64,000 bases of DNA from Stenotrophomonas sp. SY1 (GTDB lineage: Bacteria > Pseudomonadota > Gammaproteobacteria > Xanthomonadales > Xanthomonadaceae): positions 1-64,000 of the forward strand of contig NZ_JAJOYR010000001.1 in the NCBI RefSeq assembly GCF_021202945.1. The letters are read 5' to 3'. Made by a program: the position numbers and the translations under genes. The notes beneath the pieces are model-generated. The model did no database searches. It had not been told where the DNA came from and saw only the letters and a list, made by a program, of their open reading frames with translations. Every line of letters starts with the position of its first letter. Position 1 is the stretch's first letter. This document shows, one piece after another, positions 53,751 through 64,000 of the stretch.

Positions 53751-53774
53751 AAAGCCCGCCTTGCGGCGGGCTTT
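53751..53774 (-). terminator. hairpin terminator after yidC
   Basis: AAAGCCCGCC pairs with GGCGGGCTTT around TTGC. Read on the minus strand it ends in TTTT, just after the yidC stop, and it separates yidC from the caspase-deacetylase gene. Confidence 0.85.
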
Positions 53775-53780
53775 CTGCGA

Positions 53781-55496
53781 TTACTTGGCTTCGACCTTGG
53801 CAACCGACGCATCTTCGCCGTGCTTCTTGATCATCCACCACTGCTGGGCCAGGCTCAGGCCGCCGTTGACCACCCAGTACAGCACCAGGCCGGACGGCAT
53901 GAAGGCCATCATCACGCCGAACACCAGCGGCATGAACTGCATCATCTTCTGCTGCATCGGGTCCATGCCCACCGCAGGCGTCAGCTTCTGCGTGAACCAC
54001 ATCACCGCCATGTTGATCACCGGCAGGATGAAGTACGGGTCACGCGCGGTCAGGTCCTGGATCCAGCCCATCCACGGCGCCTGGCGCAGTTCCACCGATT
54101 CCACCAGCACCCAGTACAGGGCGAAGAAGATCGGCATCTGGATCAGCAGCGGCAGGCAGCCGCCCAGCGGATTGATCTTTTCCTTCTTGTACAGCTCCAT
54201 CATCGCGGTCTGGAACTTCTGCTTGTCGTCGCCGTAGCGCTCCTTGAGCTGCGCGATGCGCGGCTGGAACTTGCGCATCTTGGCCTGCGACTTGAACTGC
54301 GCATTGGCCAACGGGAACAACACCATCTTCAGCAGGATCACCAGGCCGATGATCGACCAGCCCCAGTTGCCGACCAGCTTGTGCACCTGGTTCATCACCC
54401 AGAACAGGCCCTGGCCGATGACCGCCATCAACGAGAAGCGGCTGTAATCGACCACGCGGTCCAGGCCCTTCACGTCTTCCTTGGCGATCTGGTTGACCAG
54501 CTTCGGGCCCACCCACAGGCGTGCCTGGGTGCTGACCTTCTGGCCCGGGGCCACGGTGAAGCCCGGGCCGCTGGCTTCGATCACGTTGCGCGGACCGTTC
54601 TGCGCCAGGGTGTACAGCGCGGCCTGGTCGGCCTGCGGAATCCACGCGGTGAAGAAGTGATGCTGCAGCATCGCCGCCCAGCCACCGGTGATGGTGCGGT
54701 TGAGGGTGCCGTCTTCCAGATAGTCGGCGAACGCGCGGCGCTCATAACCCTCTTCCGGGCTGTACCAGGTCGCGCCGTTGAAGCTGAAGGAGTCCGGGTT
54801 GGTCATGCCCTTGCTGATCACCGGCGGCACGCGATCCAGCTTGCGGAACACGTAGCCCTGCCACGGGGTGGTGCCGGCGTTGACCACTTCGTCCTTCACG
54901 CTGATGGCGTAATCGCCACGCTTGAACACAAAGGTACGGTGGATGCTGACGCCATCCGGGCCATTCCACACGAACGGCACCTGCACCTCATTCTGGCCAT
55001 CAGCCAGCACGACCTCGGTCACGCCCTGCGCCGGCTGGAAGCCGTTGGCGCCGGGAACCGGCGAGTTGGACTGGCTGGCCCAACCGGCGGTGGCGCTGTA
55101 CGGATGCGCCTTGTCTTCGGTCAGCAGCTGCACCGGCGGGCTGCCGGCGGCCTTGGTCTGCGGGAACTGAAGCAGATCGGCATCCAGCACGCTGCGGCCG
55201 TCGATCACCGTCTTCAGCACGTCGGTGGTGACCGTCACGCGCGGTGCGGCGCCGGTAGCAGCGGCTTCAACGCCCGCCACTGCAGTGGCGGCGGGGACCT
55301 GGCCGGGCACGCTGGCCTGCGGCACCTTGCCTGCGTTCGGCGGCGCCAGATCGGCGTCATTGGCACTGGGCACGGCCGGCTGGGTTGCGGCAACGGTGGC
55401 CGGGTCCGGCGCGTTCTTCTCGCGACCCCATTCCATCCACAGCAGCACGGCCACCATCAGCCAGGCAAAAATCAGGAATACACGGGTCTGGTTCAT
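53781..55496 (-). CDS. yidC: membrane protein insertase YidC
   Basis: Inserts proteins into the inner membrane, alone or with SecYEG. The 571-residue product has the N-terminal helix ([18 protein letters not shown]), a large periplasmic beta domain (about 40-350), and the conserved C-terminal core of five helices (about 360-560), with [40 protein letters not shown] and [23 protein letters not shown]. An unusually Ala/Pro-rich stretch follows helix 1. It overlaps the rnpA stop (TGATG). Confidence 0.97.
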   Translation of the reverse strand: MNQTRVFLIFAWLMVAVLLWMEWGREKNAPDPATVAATQPAVPSANDADLAPPNAGKVPQASVPGQVPAATAVAGVEAAATGAAPRVTVTTDVLKTVIDGRSVLDADLLQFPQTKAAGSPPVQLLTEDKAHPYSATAGWASQSNSPVPGANGFQPAQGVTEVVLADGQNEVQVPFVWNGPDGVSIHRTFVFKRGDYAISVKDEVVNAGTTPWQGYVFRKLDRVPPVISKGMTNPDSFSFNGATWYSPEEGYERRAFADYLEDGTLNRTITGGWAAMLQHHFFTAWIPQADQAALYTLAQNGPRNVIEASGPGFTVAPGQKVSTQARLWVGPKLVNQIAKEDVKGLDRVVDYSRFSLMAVIGQGLFWVMNQVHKLVGNWGWSIIGLVILLKMVLFPLANAQFKSQAKMRKFQPRIAQLKERYGDDKQKFQTAMMELYKKEKINPLGGCLPLLIQMPIFFALYWVLVESVELRQAPWMGWIQDLTARDPYFILPVINMAVMWFTQKLTPAVGMDPMQQKMMQFMPLVFGVMMAFMPSGLVLYWVVNGGLSLAQQWWMIKKHGEDASVAKVEAK

Positions 55497-55999
55497 CAGC
55501 AGGCAGGCTCGGCTCGGCCGGAAGAAGCTTCCGGCGCTTTCAAAGAAGGAAGAGGTTCAGCGCCCTCACGCGGCGGCATTGTGCCGTTCGCGTTCGCGGC
55601 GGGCAATGCGCCGGCACGGCGCAACAGGCGTTCAAACGCCTCTCGAATCTGTTGATTGCTGGCGGTCTTGGCCGCCGAACGGGCAACTATCACGTAGTCG
55701 CCACCGGCCAGGCACGGCCGAAGATGGCGTGTGGCATCGCGCAACACACGCTTGATACGGTTACGGCCGACCGCCCGCGTGTCCACCTTCCGTGACACAG
55801 CCAATCCCAGCCGGGCGGGAGAATCCGCTTTCAGCCAGTGGAGTGTCATCAGAGGGTCGGACACACGGCGGGCGCCGTTGAAGACCGATGTATATTCGGC
55901 ACGCGTACGAACCCGCGCAGAGCGAGGAAATCGCTTGCGCGGGAAGGCACTGCTCACGATCGGATTTGCATTTGCCGCAGTGAGCGGCAAAGCAATCAA
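55496..55999 (-). CDS. rnpA: ribonuclease P protein component
   Basis: The protein subunit that helps the RNase P RNA cut 5' leaders from tRNA precursors. The conserved RnpA core is plain: [45 protein letters not shown] (the RNR signature) and [12 protein letters not shown]. The frame opens at TTG 55999, overlapping the rpmH stop as TTGA; GTG 55957 is an equally plausible start (153 residues). After the core comes a Pro/Glu/Ala-rich tail of about 35 residues, longer than usual. The stop overlaps the yidC ATG, so no yidD gene fits between. Confidence 0.88.
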   Translation of the reverse strand: MIALPLTAANANPIVSSAFPRKRFPRSARVRTRAEYTSVFNGARRVSDPLMTLHWLKADSPARLGLAVSRKVDTRAVGRNRIKRVLRDATRHLRPCLAGGDYVIVARSAAKTASNQQIREAFERLLRRAGALPAANANGTMPPREGAEPLPSLKAPEASSGRAEPAC

Positions 56000-56136
56000 G
56001 CGCTGAGGACTTTGCGGCCCTTGGCGCGGCGACGCGACAGAATCTTGCGGCCGTCAGCGGTCTTCATACGTGCGCGAAAGCCGTGATCGCGCTTGCGCTT
56101 GAGGTTGCTGGGTTGGAACGTGCGCTTGGTGGCCAT
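55996..56136 (-). CDS. rpmH: 50S ribosomal protein L34
   Basis: A 46-residue ribosomal protein, very basic, with the invariant start [20 protein letters not shown] and end [12 protein letters not shown]. It is the first gene of rpmH-rnpA-yidC and diverges from dnaA. Confidence 0.97.
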   Translation of the reverse strand: MATKRTFQPSNLKRKRDHGFRARMKTADGRKILSRRRAKGRKVLSA

Positions 56137-56389
56137 GGGGGCACCTGTATGAATGGGACGGAAAGAACCGGAAATTCTATATAGGCCGAGCCGCTTCGTC
56201 AACCATCAGTGACGCATCGATTTCACGGACCGGTGCATAGCTTGTGGATGAGGCTGTGAATAAATCCGGGACAAGCATTCCCGGTTCCTGCCTGCGGTGG
56301 TAGTCTGGGCTATCCACTTTCCCCCTTTCCGGCCTGTGGCCCGGCGACTTCCCGCGCCCGGCTGACAAGGCCTTAGATGACTATTTCTG
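56137..56389. promoter_or_regulatory. rpmH-dnaA divergent region with weak DnaA-box-like sites
   Basis: TGTGGATGA (56243-56251) and TGTGAATAA (56255-56263) each differ from the DnaA box by one base. A third, CTATCCACT, lies near 56311. They could serve autoregulation of dnaA by DnaA. Confidence 0.5.
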
Positions 56390-57718
56390 ATGGATGCCTG
56401 GTCCCTTTGCCTTGAACGTCTGGAGGCGGAATTTCCGCCCGAAGATGTCCACACCTGGTTGAAGCCGTTACAGGCCGACCAGCGCGCAGACAGTCTCGTG
56501 CTGTATGCGCCCAACGCCTTCATCGTCGAGCAGGTGCGCGAACGCTATCTGCCGCGTATTGGTGAATTGCTGAACCATTTCGCCGGTTTTGGCGAGGTGA
56601 TGCTGGAAATCGGCTCGCGTCCGCGCGCGCCGGAACCGGTCGTCCCGGCCCCGCTGGCCGCGGTTTCGCACCCGGCCGCGCCGGTGGTGCCGTTCAACGG
56701 CAACCTTGACTCGCATTACACCTTCGCCAATTTCGTCGAAGGCCGCAGCAACCAGCTGGGCCTGGCCGCCGCATTCCAGGCGGCGCAGAAACCTGGCGAT
56801 CGCGCACACAATCCGCTGCTGCTGTACGGCGGCACCGGTCTGGGTAAAACCCACCTGATGCTGGCCGCCGGCAACGCGATGCGCCAGGCCAATCCGGCCG
56901 CCAAGGTGTTGTATCTGCGTTCGGAACAGTTCTTCAGCGCCATGATCCGGGCGTTGCAGGAAAAGACCATGGACCAGTTCAAGCGCCAGTTCCAGCAGGT
57001 GGACGCGCTGCTGATCGACGACATCCAGTTCTTCGCCGGCAAAGACCGCACCCAGGAAGAGTTTTTCCACACATTCAACGCGTTGTTTGATGGCAAGCAG
57101 CAGATCATCCTGACCTGCGACCGCTATCCGCGTGAGGTGGAAGGCCTGGAGGCACGCTTGAAGTCGCGCCTGGCCTGGGGTCTGTCGGTGGCCATCGAGC
57201 CGCCGGATTTTGAAACCCGTGCCGCTATCGTGCTGGCAAAAGCCCGCGAACGTGGTGCTGAAATCCCCGATGATGTCGCGTTCCTGATCGCCAAGAAGAT
57301 GCGTTCGAACGTGCGTGATCTGGAAGGTGCGCTCAATACGCTGACTGCCCGTGCCAACTTCACCGGCCGCGCCATCACCACCGAGTTCGCCCAGGAAACC
57401 CTGCGCGACCTGCTGCGTGCCCAGCAACAGGCCATCAGCATCCCCAACATCCAGAAAATCGTGGCCGACTACTACGGGCTGCAGATCAAGGATCTGCTGT
57501 CCAAGCGTCGTACCCGTTCGCTGGCCCGTCCGCGCCAGGTCGCCATGGCGCTGACCAAGGAGCTGACCGAGCACAGCCTGCCGGAAATCGGTGATGCCTT
57601 TGCCGGTCGTGACCACACCACCGTGCTGCATGCCTGCCGCCAGATCCGGACGTTGATGGAAACCGACGGCAAGCTGCGCGAGGACTGGGACAAGCTCATC
57701 CGCAAGCTCAGCGAATAA
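56390..57718 (+). CDS. dnaA: chromosomal replication initiator DnaA
   Basis: Binds DnaA boxes at the origin and melts DNA to start replication. The 442-residue product has domain I (about 1-80), a short linker II, AAA+ domain III with Walker [10 protein letters not shown] and Walker [19 protein letters not shown], and DNA-binding domain IV with the signature [18 protein letters not shown] 56390 gives the usual [12 protein letters not shown] opening. No strong ribosome site precedes it. Confidence 0.98.
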   Translation: MDAWSLCLERLEAEFPPEDVHTWLKPLQADQRADSLVLYAPNAFIVEQVRERYLPRIGELLNHFAGFGEVMLEIGSRPRAPEPVVPAPLAAVSHPAAPVVPFNGNLDSHYTFANFVEGRSNQLGLAAAFQAAQKPGDRAHNPLLLYGGTGLGKTHLMLAAGNAMRQANPAAKVLYLRSEQFFSAMIRALQEKTMDQFKRQFQQVDALLIDDIQFFAGKDRTQEEFFHTFNALFDGKQQIILTCDRYPREVEGLEARLKSRLAWGLSVAIEPPDFETRAAIVLAKARERGAEIPDDVAFLIAKKMRSNVRDLEGALNTLTARANFTGRAITTEFAQETLRDLLRAQQQAISIPNIQKIVADYYGLQIKDLLSKRRTRSLARPRQVAMALTKELTEHSLPEIGDAFAGRDHTTVLHACRQIRTLMETDGKLREDWDKLIRKLSE

Positions 57719-58088
57719 GCCGTCCACAGCGTGAGCAGCAGGTACAGGCACACGTTGGGCAGATTCAGCATCGAGGTTCCGGAGGGGAAGTAGTGGGAAG
57801 TGGCCAGCATCATGCCCCCACGCCGCACAGGCGTCATCGCACAAAACGGTGCATGATTCGGGGGCAGACGTTGGAGAATCTGTGGATAAAAATGCCTTTG
57901 AAAAACAGGGCAAAATTATCCACAGGCTTCCCCACCCGTTCCGGGCCAGTAGTACAGAGGGTTTCGAGTCAATTAAACCCTTTTAGAACAAACACTTGGG
58001 TGTGTTTTAAACCAAATCTGGCTCTACCAGCACCACCAAGCTTTTGATTTAACCCACATCTTTTAAAAGCATAGGGGCACGAAACCAA
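57719..58088. other. dnaA-dnaN intergenic region, candidate oriC module
   Basis: Two perfect DnaA boxes face each other: TGTGGATAA (57881-57889) and TTATCCACA (57916-57924). An AT-rich stretch follows (57958-58075), rich in TTTAAA and TTAAA tracts and containing the inverted repeat GGGTTT...AAACCC (57959-57980). That stretch is unusually AT-rich for this window and would suit origin unwinding. Confidence 0.65.
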
Positions 58089-59189
58089 ATGCGTTTCACA
58101 CTGCAGCGCGAAGCCTTTCTCAAGCCGTTGGCCCAGGTCGTCAACGTGGTTGAACGCCGCCAGACTCTGCCGGTTCTGGCCAATTTCCTGGTTCAGGTTC
58201 AGGGTGGTCAGCTTTCGCTGACCGGTACCGACCTGGAAGTGGAAATGGTCTCCCGCATCGCGGTCGAAGATGCCCAGGACGGCGAAACCACGATTCCGGC
58301 GCGTAAGTTGTTCGAAATCATCCGCGCCCTGCCCGACGGCAGCCGGATCACGGTTTCCCAGACCAGCGAAAAGATCACGGTGCAGGCCGGCCGCAGCCGC
58401 TTCACCCTGGCCACCTTGCCGGCAAACGATTTTCCTTCGGTCGACGAGGTCGAAGCGACCGAGCGTGTCGCGGTGCCGGAATCGGCATTGAAGGAATTGA
58501 TCGAGCGCACCGCGTTCGCAATGGCACAGCAGGACGTGCGTTATTACCTCAACGGCCTGCTGTTCGACCTGCGTGACGCCACCCTGCGCTGCGTTGCCAC
58601 CGACGGGCACCGCCTGGCGCTGTGCGAAACCACGCTGGAAAACGGCAGTGGCGCCAAGCGCCAGATCATCGTGCCGCGCAAGGGCGTGACCGAATTGCAG
58701 CGTCTGCTGGAAGGCGGCGAGCGCGAAGTCGAACTGGAAGTTGGCCGCAGCCACGTGCGCGTGAAGCGCGACGATGTCACCTTCACCTCGAAGCTGATTG
58801 ACGGCCGTTTCCCGGATTACGAAGCCGTGGTGCCGATTGGCGCCGACCGCGAAGTGAAGGTTGAACGCGAAACCCTGCGCGCCGCCCTGCAGCGTGCAGC
58901 GATTCTGTCCAACGAGAAGTACCGCGGCGTTCGCGTCGAAGTGACTCCGGGCCAGCTGAAGATCAGCGCGCACAACCCGGAGCAGGAAGAGGCCCAGGAA
59001 GAGATCGAAGCCGAGACCGTGGTCAGTGATCTGGCTATCGGCTTCAACGTGAACTACCTGCTGGACGCGCTTTCCGCGCTGCGCGATGAGCACGTGGTGA
59101 TCCAGTTGCGCGATTCCAACTCGTCGGCGCTGGTGCGCGAAGCCAGCAGCGAGAAGTCGCGTCACGTGGTGATGCCGCTGCGTCTCTGA
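58089..59189 (+). CDS. dnaN: DNA polymerase III beta sliding clamp
   Basis: The ring clamp that holds DNA polymerase III on DNA. The 366-residue product has the three clamp domains; recognisable segments are MRFTLQREAFLKPLAQVVNV, LPVLANFLVQV, ATDGHRLALCE, FPDYEAVVP and the C-terminal SSEKSRHVVMPLRL. Normal length. Confidence 0.98.
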   Translation: MRFTLQREAFLKPLAQVVNVVERRQTLPVLANFLVQVQGGQLSLTGTDLEVEMVSRIAVEDAQDGETTIPARKLFEIIRALPDGSRITVSQTSEKITVQAGRSRFTLATLPANDFPSVDEVEATERVAVPESALKELIERTAFAMAQQDVRYYLNGLLFDLRDATLRCVATDGHRLALCETTLENGSGAKRQIIVPRKGVTELQRLLEGGEREVELEVGRSHVRVKRDDVTFTSKLIDGRFPDYEAVVPIGADREVKVERETLRAALQRAAILSNEKYRGVRVEVTPGQLKISAHNPEQEEAQEEIEAETVVSDLAIGFNVNYLLDALSALRDEHVVIQLRDSNSSALVREASSEKSRHVVMPLRL

Positions 59190-59193
59190 CCGG

Positions 59194-59209
59194 CGTTCCA
59201 CGTGAAACA
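59194..59209. promoter_or_regulatory. parS-like ParB site 1
   Basis: CGTTCCACGTGAAACA differs from the parS pattern TGTTCCACGTGAAACA at one outer base. It lies five bases after the dnaN stop. Confidence 0.75.
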
Positions 59210-59211
59210 CG

Positions 59212-59238
59212 AAAAGCCCGGCGAAAGCCGGGTTTTTT
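59212..59238 (+). terminator. rho-independent terminator after dnaN
   Basis: CCCGGC pairs with GCCGGG around a GAAA tetraloop, with A-rich and T-rich flanks and a run of six T residues. Confidence 0.9.
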
Positions 59239-59263
59239 GTTTTCGGATTTCCATTGCGCGCAA

Positions 59264-59279
59264 TGTTCCACGTGGAACT
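59264..59279. promoter_or_regulatory. parS-like ParB site 2
   Basis: TGTTCCACGTGGAACT is a palindrome except for the last base. Confidence 0.8.
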
Positions 59280-60102
59280 GGGCCTGGGAGGGACGTTCTC
59301 CGGCAATTCCCTGATCCTGAATCAGCAGGCAGTCCAGCTGATCCACAGACAAACCGCTTTCTTGCGATACCGCACTGCGACACCCGCCGGTCCCGATGAA
59401 GCCAGGACTCCAGGGTCCCTATTCTCCTGGCCAACCGCAGGTGATCGAGAAATTGTGTGATCTCCGCTTGCCGGTGCTTCGTTTGATGCCGGCGTTGTCT
59501 AAACCGAATCCGACTTGCCGCGTCAGGTGTAAAGAGAACCTGATTGAAATACGGGAGTCTGCTGGCTTGATTGCGTTGCAACGCGGTCGGGCAGATGGCG
59601 CAAACGGGTTGCCGGAAGGTTCCTGGCCAGGTCCGCAGAGATCTTCGTACGCGATGGGATGCAGATGGGATTCCAGAGATCCCGGGATTTCGTGAAATCT
59701 GAAACATCGCCCTGGATCTAACCAACCAGAATTCAAAGATTTCGAACCGGTCTGAAGCCCGATCTGGTTGCCCGCTTTTTGCCAGCTCTATGCTTTAAAT
59801 CTGAGATTAAATCAAAAGCTTGGTGGTGATGGTAGGAGCAGATTTTATGTAGAACTACCCTAAGTTGTTGTTATAAAAGTAGTTATTGCCATCGAAACCC
59901 CCTGTAGAAGTGCCCTTCTAGCCTGTGGATATCTGTGCATAAGCCTGGAAGGGCGACAAGGTGCCCTTTTTATCCACAGATTGCCAAAGTTATACACAGG
60001 GCTTGCCCCCAGAGCTATCCCGGCCTGAAGAAAGGTCGTTATTTCGTGAAGTCTGCAAAGGGGATGGCGCCGTGGCCGCTCAGATTTCAAGAAATCAGGT
60101 GT

Positions 60103-60118
60103 TGTTCCACGTGGCCAA
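60103..60118. promoter_or_regulatory. degenerate parS-like ParB site 3
   Basis: TGTTCCACGTGGCCAA keeps the left half-site and centre, but the right half has decayed. Confidence 0.5.
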
Positions 60119-60220
60119 GTTGCTATCGGCCCTGGAAGCTGGTGATGTCCGGGATGCTTTAAGCTGCGCGTCCGCCTGCTGCGGATGTCGTAGCGGCTTT
60201 CATGCTTTCTTCGAGCTTCA

Positions 60221-61321
60221 ATGCATATCGTCCGAGTCGCCCTGAACCACGTCCGTCGGTTTGATTCGGTGGAGTTCTCTCCGCTTCCGGGCATCAATCT
60301 GATCACCGGCGCCAACGGCGCTGGAAAAACCAGCCTGCTCGAGGCATTGCACCTGATGGCGTACGGCCGCAGCTTCCGAGGCCGGGTGCGTGACGGCCTG
60401 GTGCAGAAAGGCGCCGAGAACCTGGATGTTTTTGTGGAATGGCAGGAACAGCCGGGCGGGGACGGTAGCGGCGTCAATCGCAAGGCGGGCATGCGGCATA
60501 GCGGCCATGCCTGGAAAGGCCGGCTGGACGGTGAAGATGTTCCACAACTGGGCACACTCTGCGCGGCCTTGGCAGTGGTGACCTTCGAACCGGGCAGCCA
60601 CGCCTTGGTGAGCGGGGGCAGTGAGCCCCGCCGGCGGTTCATCGACTGGGGACTGTTCCACGTGGAACCTGATTTCCTGCCGCTGTGGCGCCGCTACACG
60701 CGGGCTTTGAAGCAGCGCAACGCGCTGTTGAAGGCCGGAGCACCCGGTAAACAGCTTGATGCCTGGGACTGGGAGCTTGCCGAGGCGGGAACCCCGCTGA
60801 CTTCGCGCCGGCAGCAGTACCTGGAGCGCCTGCAGGAACGTGCCGTGGCCATTGCTGCTGAGCTGGCGCCGGGCCTGGAACTGCAGACGCTTGAACTACA
60901 GCCGGGGTGGCGCCGGCACGAGATGCCGTTGGCCGATGCACTGTTGCTGGCCCGGGACCGGGATCGCACGGCCGGCTATACCTCGGTGGGACCGCACCGG
61001 GCGGACTGGAGCGTGGGTTTCGCCCAGATTCCTGGACGTGACGCTCTTTCGCGCGGACAGGCCAAACTCACCGCACTGGCCTGCCTGCTCGCACAGGCGG
61101 ACGATTACGCGGCGCAACGCGGCGAATGGCCCGTGATCGCACTGGATGATCTTGGTTCGGAGCTGGACCGCAATCACCAGCAACGGGTGCTGCAGCACCT
61201 AGGCGCTACGCCGGCGCAGGTGTTCATTACTGCAACGGAGATTCCGGCAGCGTTGCAGGAACAACTGCGTCCGGCAGCCATGTTCCACGTGGAACACGGC
61301 GCAGTTCTTGTTGTGAACTGA
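60221..61321 (+). CDS. recF: DNA repair and recombination protein RecF
   Basis: An SMC-like ATPase that helps load RecA at gaps. The 366-residue product has Walker A GANGAGKTSLLE (about 30-41), ABC signature LSRGQAKLTALACLLAQ and Walker B PVIALDDLGSELD. The start HIVRVALNHVRRFDSVEF is normal. Two parS sites lie inside the gene, encoding FHVE in both cases. It follows the long dnaN-recF gap. Confidence 0.97.
   Translation: MHIVRVALNHVRRFDSVEFSPLPGINLITGANGAGKTSLLEALHLMAYGRSFRGRVRDGLVQKGAENLDVFVEWQEQPGGDGSGVNRKAGMRHSGHAWKGRLDGEDVPQLGTLCAALAVVTFEPGSHALVSGGSEPRRRFIDWGLFHVEPDFLPLWRRYTRALKQRNALLKAGAPGKQLDAWDWELAEAGTPLTSRRQQYLERLQERAVAIAAELAPGLELQTLELQPGWRRHEMPLADALLLARDRDRTAGYTSVGPHRADWSVGFAQIPGRDALSRGQAKLTALACLLAQADDYAAQRGEWPVIALDDLGSELDRNHQQRVLQHLGATPAQVFITATEIPAALQEQLRPAAMFHVEHGAVLVVN
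60654..60669. promoter_or_regulatory. parS-like ParB site 4 (inside recF)
   Basis: TGTTCCACGTGGAACC, one base from a perfect palindrome. Confidence 0.8.
61281..61296. promoter_or_regulatory. parS site 5, perfect palindrome (inside recF)
   Basis: TGTTCCACGTGGAACA is a perfect 16-base palindrome close to the recF 3' end, encoding MFHVEH. Confidence 0.88.
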
Positions 61322-61350
61322 AGCTTCAGGGCGGAAATCTGCCCGGCGGG

Positions 61351-61356
61351 TATAAT
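61351..61356 (+). promoter_or_regulatory. probable gyrB promoter -10 box
   Basis: A perfect TATAAT lies 78 bases before the gyrB start in the recF-gyrB gap. No good -35 box is seen at the usual spacing. Confidence 0.45.
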
Positions 61357-61409
61357 CGGTACGCAATCCCCTATCTCTCATGCACCTGCCCTTCGGGACG
61401 GGTGCGTGA

Positions 61410-63893
<2,484 letters not shown>

Positions 63894-63912
63894 CACAATC
63901 CAGACGCAACAG

Positions 63913-63946
63913 CGGGCGCCAGCATCTCGCGGCGCCCGTTTTTTTT
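63913..63946 (+). terminator. rho-independent terminator after gyrB
   Basis: CGGGCGCC pairs with GGCGCCCG across a ten-base loop, followed by eight T residues. Confidence 0.93.
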
Positions 63947-63975
63947 GCCCGTCCGCTGCTCATCACAGGTCTGCG

Positions 63976-64000
63976 ATGTCCGTTCCCCCAACGCTTCCGA
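63976..64000 (+). CDS. possible start of next gene, cut by window end
   Basis: ATG 63976 with AGGT upstream opens MSVPPTLP before the window ends. Eight codons are too few to identify or confirm a gene. Confidence 0.25.

Larger units (their letters stand above)
59239..60220. other. dnaN-recF intergenic region, candidate oriC module
   Basis: About 980 bases without a convincing gene. It holds two parS-like sites, an AT-rich stretch (about 59795-59890, with TTTAAATC, GATTAAATC and TTGTTGTTATAAAAG) and then four DnaA-box-like sites in 75 bases: TGTGGATAT (59924), TGTGCATAA (59934), TTATCCACA (59970-59978, perfect) and TTATACACA (59990, the form of E. coli box R2). AT-rich DNA next to a box cluster is the usual layout of an origin. 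Confidence 0.65.

Overview
The window is a 64 kb, GC-rich stretch around the replication origin of a gammaproteobacterium of the Xanthomonadaceae, most likely Stenotrophomonas or a close relative. The reasons are the gene order rpmH-dnaA-dnaN-recF-gyrB with rnpA and yidC on the other side, the Stenotrophomonas-type SMAG palindromes beginning GTAG, a long TonB-dependent receptor with a Xanthomonad-style N-terminus, and protein sequences of Xanthomonad character. I saw no transposase, phage gene, tRNA, rRNA or CRISPR array. Placement to genus rests on recognition, not on a database search.

Layout. 1-444: a promoter of stable-RNA type points left out of the window. 0.4-10.5 kb: a BenE-type transporter, a lytic transglycosylase fused to a hexose-phosphate mutarotase, a YchJ-like protein, a TauE/SafE transporter, a CSS-EAL cyclic-di-GMP phosphodiesterase and a TonB-dependent receptor. 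10.5-17.6 kb: a MAPEG protein, then folE and a three-gene condensin/Wadjet set (JetA, JetB, JetC type) without JetD. 18-21.2 kb: PQQ glucose dehydrogenase and a small lipoprotein. 21.3-30.3 kb: recC-recB-recD, overlapping by ATGA. 30.8-35.1 kb: a complete mlaFEDCBA operon for outer-membrane lipid asymmetry. 35-50 kb: housekeeping and accessory genes (glutathione peroxidase, rmuC, LysE and APC transporters, dipeptidase, rRNA methyltransferase, a TerC gene behind a probable manganese riboswitch, rhomboid protease, glycerophosphodiesterase, ABC-F protein). 49.7-64 kb: mnmE, a large lipoprotein with deacetylase, caspase, EF-hand and TPR parts, yidC, rnpA, rpmH, then dnaA, dnaN, recF and gyrB in the other direction.

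Origin biology. DnaA boxes lie in both the dnaA-dnaN and dnaN-recF gaps. Five parS-like ParB sites sit between 59.2 and 61.3 kb, two of them inside recF. A further DnaA-box cluster lies at 41.2 kb, and single perfect boxes are scattered through genes between 24 and 50 kb.

Repeats. Intergenic gaps are packed with GC-rich palindromes. The commonest is a paired inverted element rich in CCCCTCCCC. Related copies have entered the mla operon and, strikingly, the reading frame of recD, which stays open. The items most worth a second look are the caspase-deacetylase lipoprotein, the repeat translated within RecD, the JetABC set without a nuclease, the transglycosylase-mutarotase fusion and the parS/DnaA-box landscape.
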